Part shown: piece after piece, positions 21,907 to 24,333 of the stretch | How positions within the stretch are numbered: the first letter of the stretch is position 1 | Layout: each line of letters begins with the position of its first letter | Origin: an uncultured Christensenellaceae bacterium | GTDB lineage: Bacteria; Bacillota; Clostridia; Christensenellales; Pumilibacteraceae | Direction: 5' to 3' | Assembly: GCA_910587025.1 (NCBI GenBank) | Contig: CAJUKR010000024.1 | Coordinates: forward strand, 1-24,333 | Length of the DNA: 24,333 nt | Notes under the pieces: model-generated | What the model saw: only the letters and a program-made list of their open reading frames with translations | The model's database searches: none | What the model was told of the DNA's origin: nothing | Made by a program: the position numbers and the translations under genes

Positions 21907-24333
21907 ACGGAAGAGTACGCAAAATAAGGTTGATATTGCTTACGGTGTTGATTGTTGCGAGTCTGTCTGTAATGGCAATGATAGCGCTGACGGGCGGAGG
22001 AAGCGAGCTGGAGCGCGGAGACGCGTTTGCGGCGGGATCGTTTGAGCCGTTCCACAAGACGTACGTACTGAAAGACGGAGACGGAAAGACCAAAAAGGAT
22101 ATATGGTCTACCGAAATACTGTCGTCGGACAATGCGGGAAAAAACATTTACGTTGTGTTGGAAGAGGACTGGTATCTCGATGCGGACGGTAACCAACCGA
22201 ATGCGCCGTTGAGTATTGCCGCTACGAATAAAATCACTCTGAATCTAAACGGGCATACCCTTGCGCGCGGCAACAGCGGCGGCGGGCTTTCTTCTCCCAT
22301 GGCCAACGGCAACGTAATTATCGTCAACGGCGGTACGTTCGGCATTACGGATACGAACGGCGGCGGTAAGATTACCGGCGGAAATATAAACGGTCGAGGC
22401 GGCGGTGTTCTTGTTAATTCCGGCTTTTTTACGATGAACGGCGGTACGATCGAAAATTGTAAAAGTTCGGGTGCCGGCGGCGGTGTAGCCGTTGACGGCG
22501 GTACGTTTACAATGAACGGCGGTACGATCGGGCACTGCAGTGTTACCACTTCGATGGGCGGCGGTGTAAGCGTCACCGGTACGTTTGTAATGAACGGCGG
22601 TACTATCACAGACAATACCGCGCCTTCCGGTGGCGGAGTGGCGATATTCAACTCCGCTTCGGCAAATGCCACGATAAACGGCGGTGTTATAAGCAATAAC
22701 GATGCGAATATATCTTCGTCGGGAGCCGACGGCGGCGGAATATACGTCCATAAAGGAAAATTGGTAATCGACGGCGGCACTGTTTCCGGTAATGTGTGTA
22801 CGATGTACGGCGGCGGTGTTTTCGTTACCATGGATGGCTCGTTCGATTTGAAAAGCGGCGAGATAACCGGCAACTATTCGGGAGTTACGAAAGGTGACCT
22901 TGTTTCCAATCTCGGTATGTCAAGCGGCGGCGGTGTTTTCGTACGCGGTCCGTTTACGATGACGGGCGGTACGATTTCGGACAATGAAGCGCATGGAAAC
23001 GGAGCTACGGGCGGTGGCGTTTTCGCGGGGGATGCGTGCGTCATGAAGTTGCTCGGCGGTATGATTACAGGGAACAGAGCGACTCCGTCGGGTACTCCGA
23101 CAGTCACTACGCAAGGCGGCGGAGGCGGAGTATACAGCAACTGCAGCGGTACCGGCTCGCTTACGCTCGGCGCTGTCGTAATAACAGGCAATAATATCAA
23201 TATTCCGGCATCGGCAAACTTGGGCGGCGGCGGTGTTTACGTATTCGATACGAACAAACTTACTATCATGGGCGGTACTGTTATTACCGGAAATACCGTC
23301 AACGGTACTTCGGCGAATAACTTACGTTTGAAAAGCGCGGGTAAATTCAAGATCGGCGATAAACTTATTAAAAACGGACAGGTGACGCAGATTGGCATAT
23401 CTTTCGGATACAATCCTTGTGCCGGCGCGGTTTATTGTTATGAGCTATCCACCGGTTTTGTTCAGACTAATAATCCGAATATAATTGACAATAGCTACTT
23501 GTCTGAAGACAGTCTTGCCGCGCATACTTTTTTTACTCCCGATGATTCGAGTTCTTACAAGTTCGTGACTACGAAAAAGACATCGAGTAATACTCGTAGT
23601 TTTGAATTATGTGTTGCATCGATTTCCAACACAACTAATACCGACTTCGGAACCTGGAGTTATAAAACTTCGGACTCGTCCGACTGGATAGAAGTAGACG
23701 GAAGTTATGTTGAATTGGATTACGGCACGACTGTCACGGCAGTCAGATTCTTTGAGTCCGGAATATTGGACGATCAAGCGTTTACGGGAGAAATGTCTAC
23801 CGAAATAGGTCCCGACGACGTCGTTGATACCGGACGTGATACGAAAAAATATTTCAACTGTTATAGTGATTCTTTCGGAAACACGTCGTTCCCGTCGGGT
23901 GGAATATCCGCCGCCGGCTCTTACGGTTTTAACGTGGCAAATGCTACGTGGTGGTGGATTCAGAACGGATCGTTCAATATCGTTATCAAGCCTCGCAATA
24001 TATCGGTGGCATTGAATTCTACCGTCGAACTCGAGTACGGAAAAAGCAATACCGAGTTGATCGATTACCTCAAAGCGGGTAATCCTTCTACGAATGCGCC
24101 GTTCTTTTCTTTGCAGTCGGGTAGTTTTGTATTTGGAGATACCATCGACGATATAGAACTCGATTTTATAAAAGAGGCGGGTACTGACGCAGGACGATCG
24201 TACCTGGTAAATGCGAAAGCGTCAGCATCTAGCGGGAATAACGCAAACGGGAACTACAAGATCAAAGTAACGAACACTAGTAAGCTGAACATCATCCCGA
24301 GGAAAGTAACGATCCTGTTAAACGACGACTACG
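21903..24333 (+). CDS. large beta-helix surface protein (adhesin-like), 3' end outside the window
   Basis: The reading frame from ATG 21903 (GGGAGGTG at 21891-21898) stays open for 810 codons to the window edge, so the gene is incomplete here. An N-terminal hydrophobic signal/anchor (about 8-30) sends it to the surface. Residues about 110-480 hold some ten imperfect repeats of roughly 25-35 aa, each with a GGGVxV strand and an NGGTIxxN turn, typical of right-handed beta-helix or polymorphic-outer-membrane-like repeat proteins. A non-repetitive region follows, then from about 695 an MBG-like domain (NISVALNSTVELEYGKSN and onward to IIPRKVTILL) of the kind found in long stalks of bacterial surface proteins. 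It may bind host or glycan surfaces; no enzyme residues are evident. Its leader suggests switchable expression. Confidence 0.85.
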   Translation, partial: MNGRVRKIRLILLTVLIVASLSVMAMIALTGGGSELERGDAFAAGSFEPFHKTYVLKDGDGKTKKDIWSTEILSSDNAGKNIYVVLEEDWYLDADGNQPNAPLSIAATNKITLNLNGHTLARGNSGGGLSSPMANGNVIIVNGGTFGITDTNGGGKITGGNINGRGGGVLVNSGFFTMNGGTIENCKSSGAGGGVAVDGGTFTMNGGTIGHCSVTTSMGGGVSVTGTFVMNGGTITDNTAPSGGGVAIFNSASANATINGGVISNNDANISSSGADGGGIYVHKGKLVIDGGTVSGNVCTMYGGGVFVTMDGSFDLKSGEITGNYSGVTKGDLVSNLGMSSGGGVFVRGPFTMTGGTISDNEAHGNGATGGGVFAGDACVMKLLGGMITGNRATPSGTPTVTTQGGGGGVYSNCSGTGSLTLGAVVITGNNINIPASANLGGGGVYVFDTNKLTIMGGTVITGNTVNGTSANNLRLKSAGKFKIGDKLIKNGQVTQIGISFGYNPCAGAVYCYELSTGFVQTNNPNIIDNSYLSEDSLAAHTFFTPDDSSSYKFVTTKKTSSNTRSFELCVASISNTTNTDFGTWSYKTSDSSDWIEVDGSYVELDYGTTVTAVRFFESGILDDQAFTGEMSTEIGPDDVVDTGRDTKKYFNCYSDSFGNTSFPSGGISAAGSYGFNVANATWWWIQNGSFNIVIKPRNISVALNSTVELEYGKSNTELIDYLKAGNPSTNAPFFSLQSGSFVFGDTIDDIELDFIKEAGTDAGRSYLVNAKASASSGNNANGNYKIKVTNTSKLNIIPRKVTILLNDDY
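22330..23320 (+). repeat. in-frame repeats coding for beta-helix coils
   Basis: Recurring blocks such as ATGAACGGCGGTACG and GGCGGCGGTGTT, spaced roughly 60-130 nt apart, mirror the protein repeats NGGTI and GGGV. Near-identical blocks could allow recombination that changes coil number. Confidence 0.8.

Noticed and set aside
22148..22873. Proline-rich minus-strand frame opposite the beta-helix repeats
   Set aside because: It is the mirror of the glycine-rich GGC/GGT codons of the sense repeats; it has no ribosome binding site or domain.
22330..23320. Regularly recurring short DNA blocks that could suggest a CRISPR array
   Set aside because: Spacing varies, the blocks are coding in one frame and translate to beta-helix repeats, and no cas genes are present.

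Overview
The window looks like a chromosomal segment from an uncultured gut-type member of the Bacillota (Clostridia, possibly near Christensenellales). This rests on sigma-A type TTGACA/TATAAT promoters, strong GGAGG ribosome binding sites, lipoproteins carrying InlB B-repeats, BspA-like leucine-rich repeats, GH3 enzymes in permuted domain order, and a CCA-encoding tRNA-Ser. The lineage is an inference; no rRNA is present to fix it. Base composition is moderate in most genes. A short stretch around 16500-17640 is clearly AT-rich.

Layout. (1) 178-9455 (+): a surface glycan-utilisation block with two paralogous permuted GH3 enzymes flanking a lipoprotein that carries InlB repeats and a CBM-like domain. 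The first GH3 is 1451 aa with Ig-like domains, a 14-triplet collagen-like stretch and a C-terminal membrane anchor. (2) 9456-9745: an intergenic stretch that folds into a series of stable hairpins. (3) 9746-14865 (+): a tightly packed four-gene operon made of two SGNH-like proteins each fused to BspA-type LRRs, a small membrane protein, and an AlgI/DltB-type MBOAT acyltransferase. This is a candidate system for acylating an extracytoplasmic glycan. (4) 14889-16435: a WYL-domain repressor-like regulator divergent from an isochorismatase-family hydrolase, with a palindrome inside the regulator's perfect consensus promoter. (5) 16436-17728: a tRNA-Ser remnant, a 19-codon ORF, an AT-rich gene of unknown function, a terminator and an intact tRNA-Ser(TGA). 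(6) 17813-18580 (-): rsmA, probably leaderless. (7) 18748-21402 (+): a fusion of an O-antigen ligase/polymerase-like membrane domain with a MurG/MGDG-synthase-like glycosyltransferase. (8) 21403-21902: a short orphan transcription unit, then a leader with a G10 homopolymer, two small ORFs and hairpins. (9) 21903 to the window end (+): an open, incomplete gene for a large beta-helix surface protein.

Most of the window is about the cell surface: glycan hydrolysis, glycan polymerisation and acylation, and adhesin-like proteins. The most striking candidates for something new are the G10-tract leader in front of the beta-helix protein (a possible phase-variable, translationally coupled switch), the MBOAT operon with its LRR-fused SGNH pair, and the polymerase-glycosyltransferase fusion. 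None of these could be tested by homology search here.
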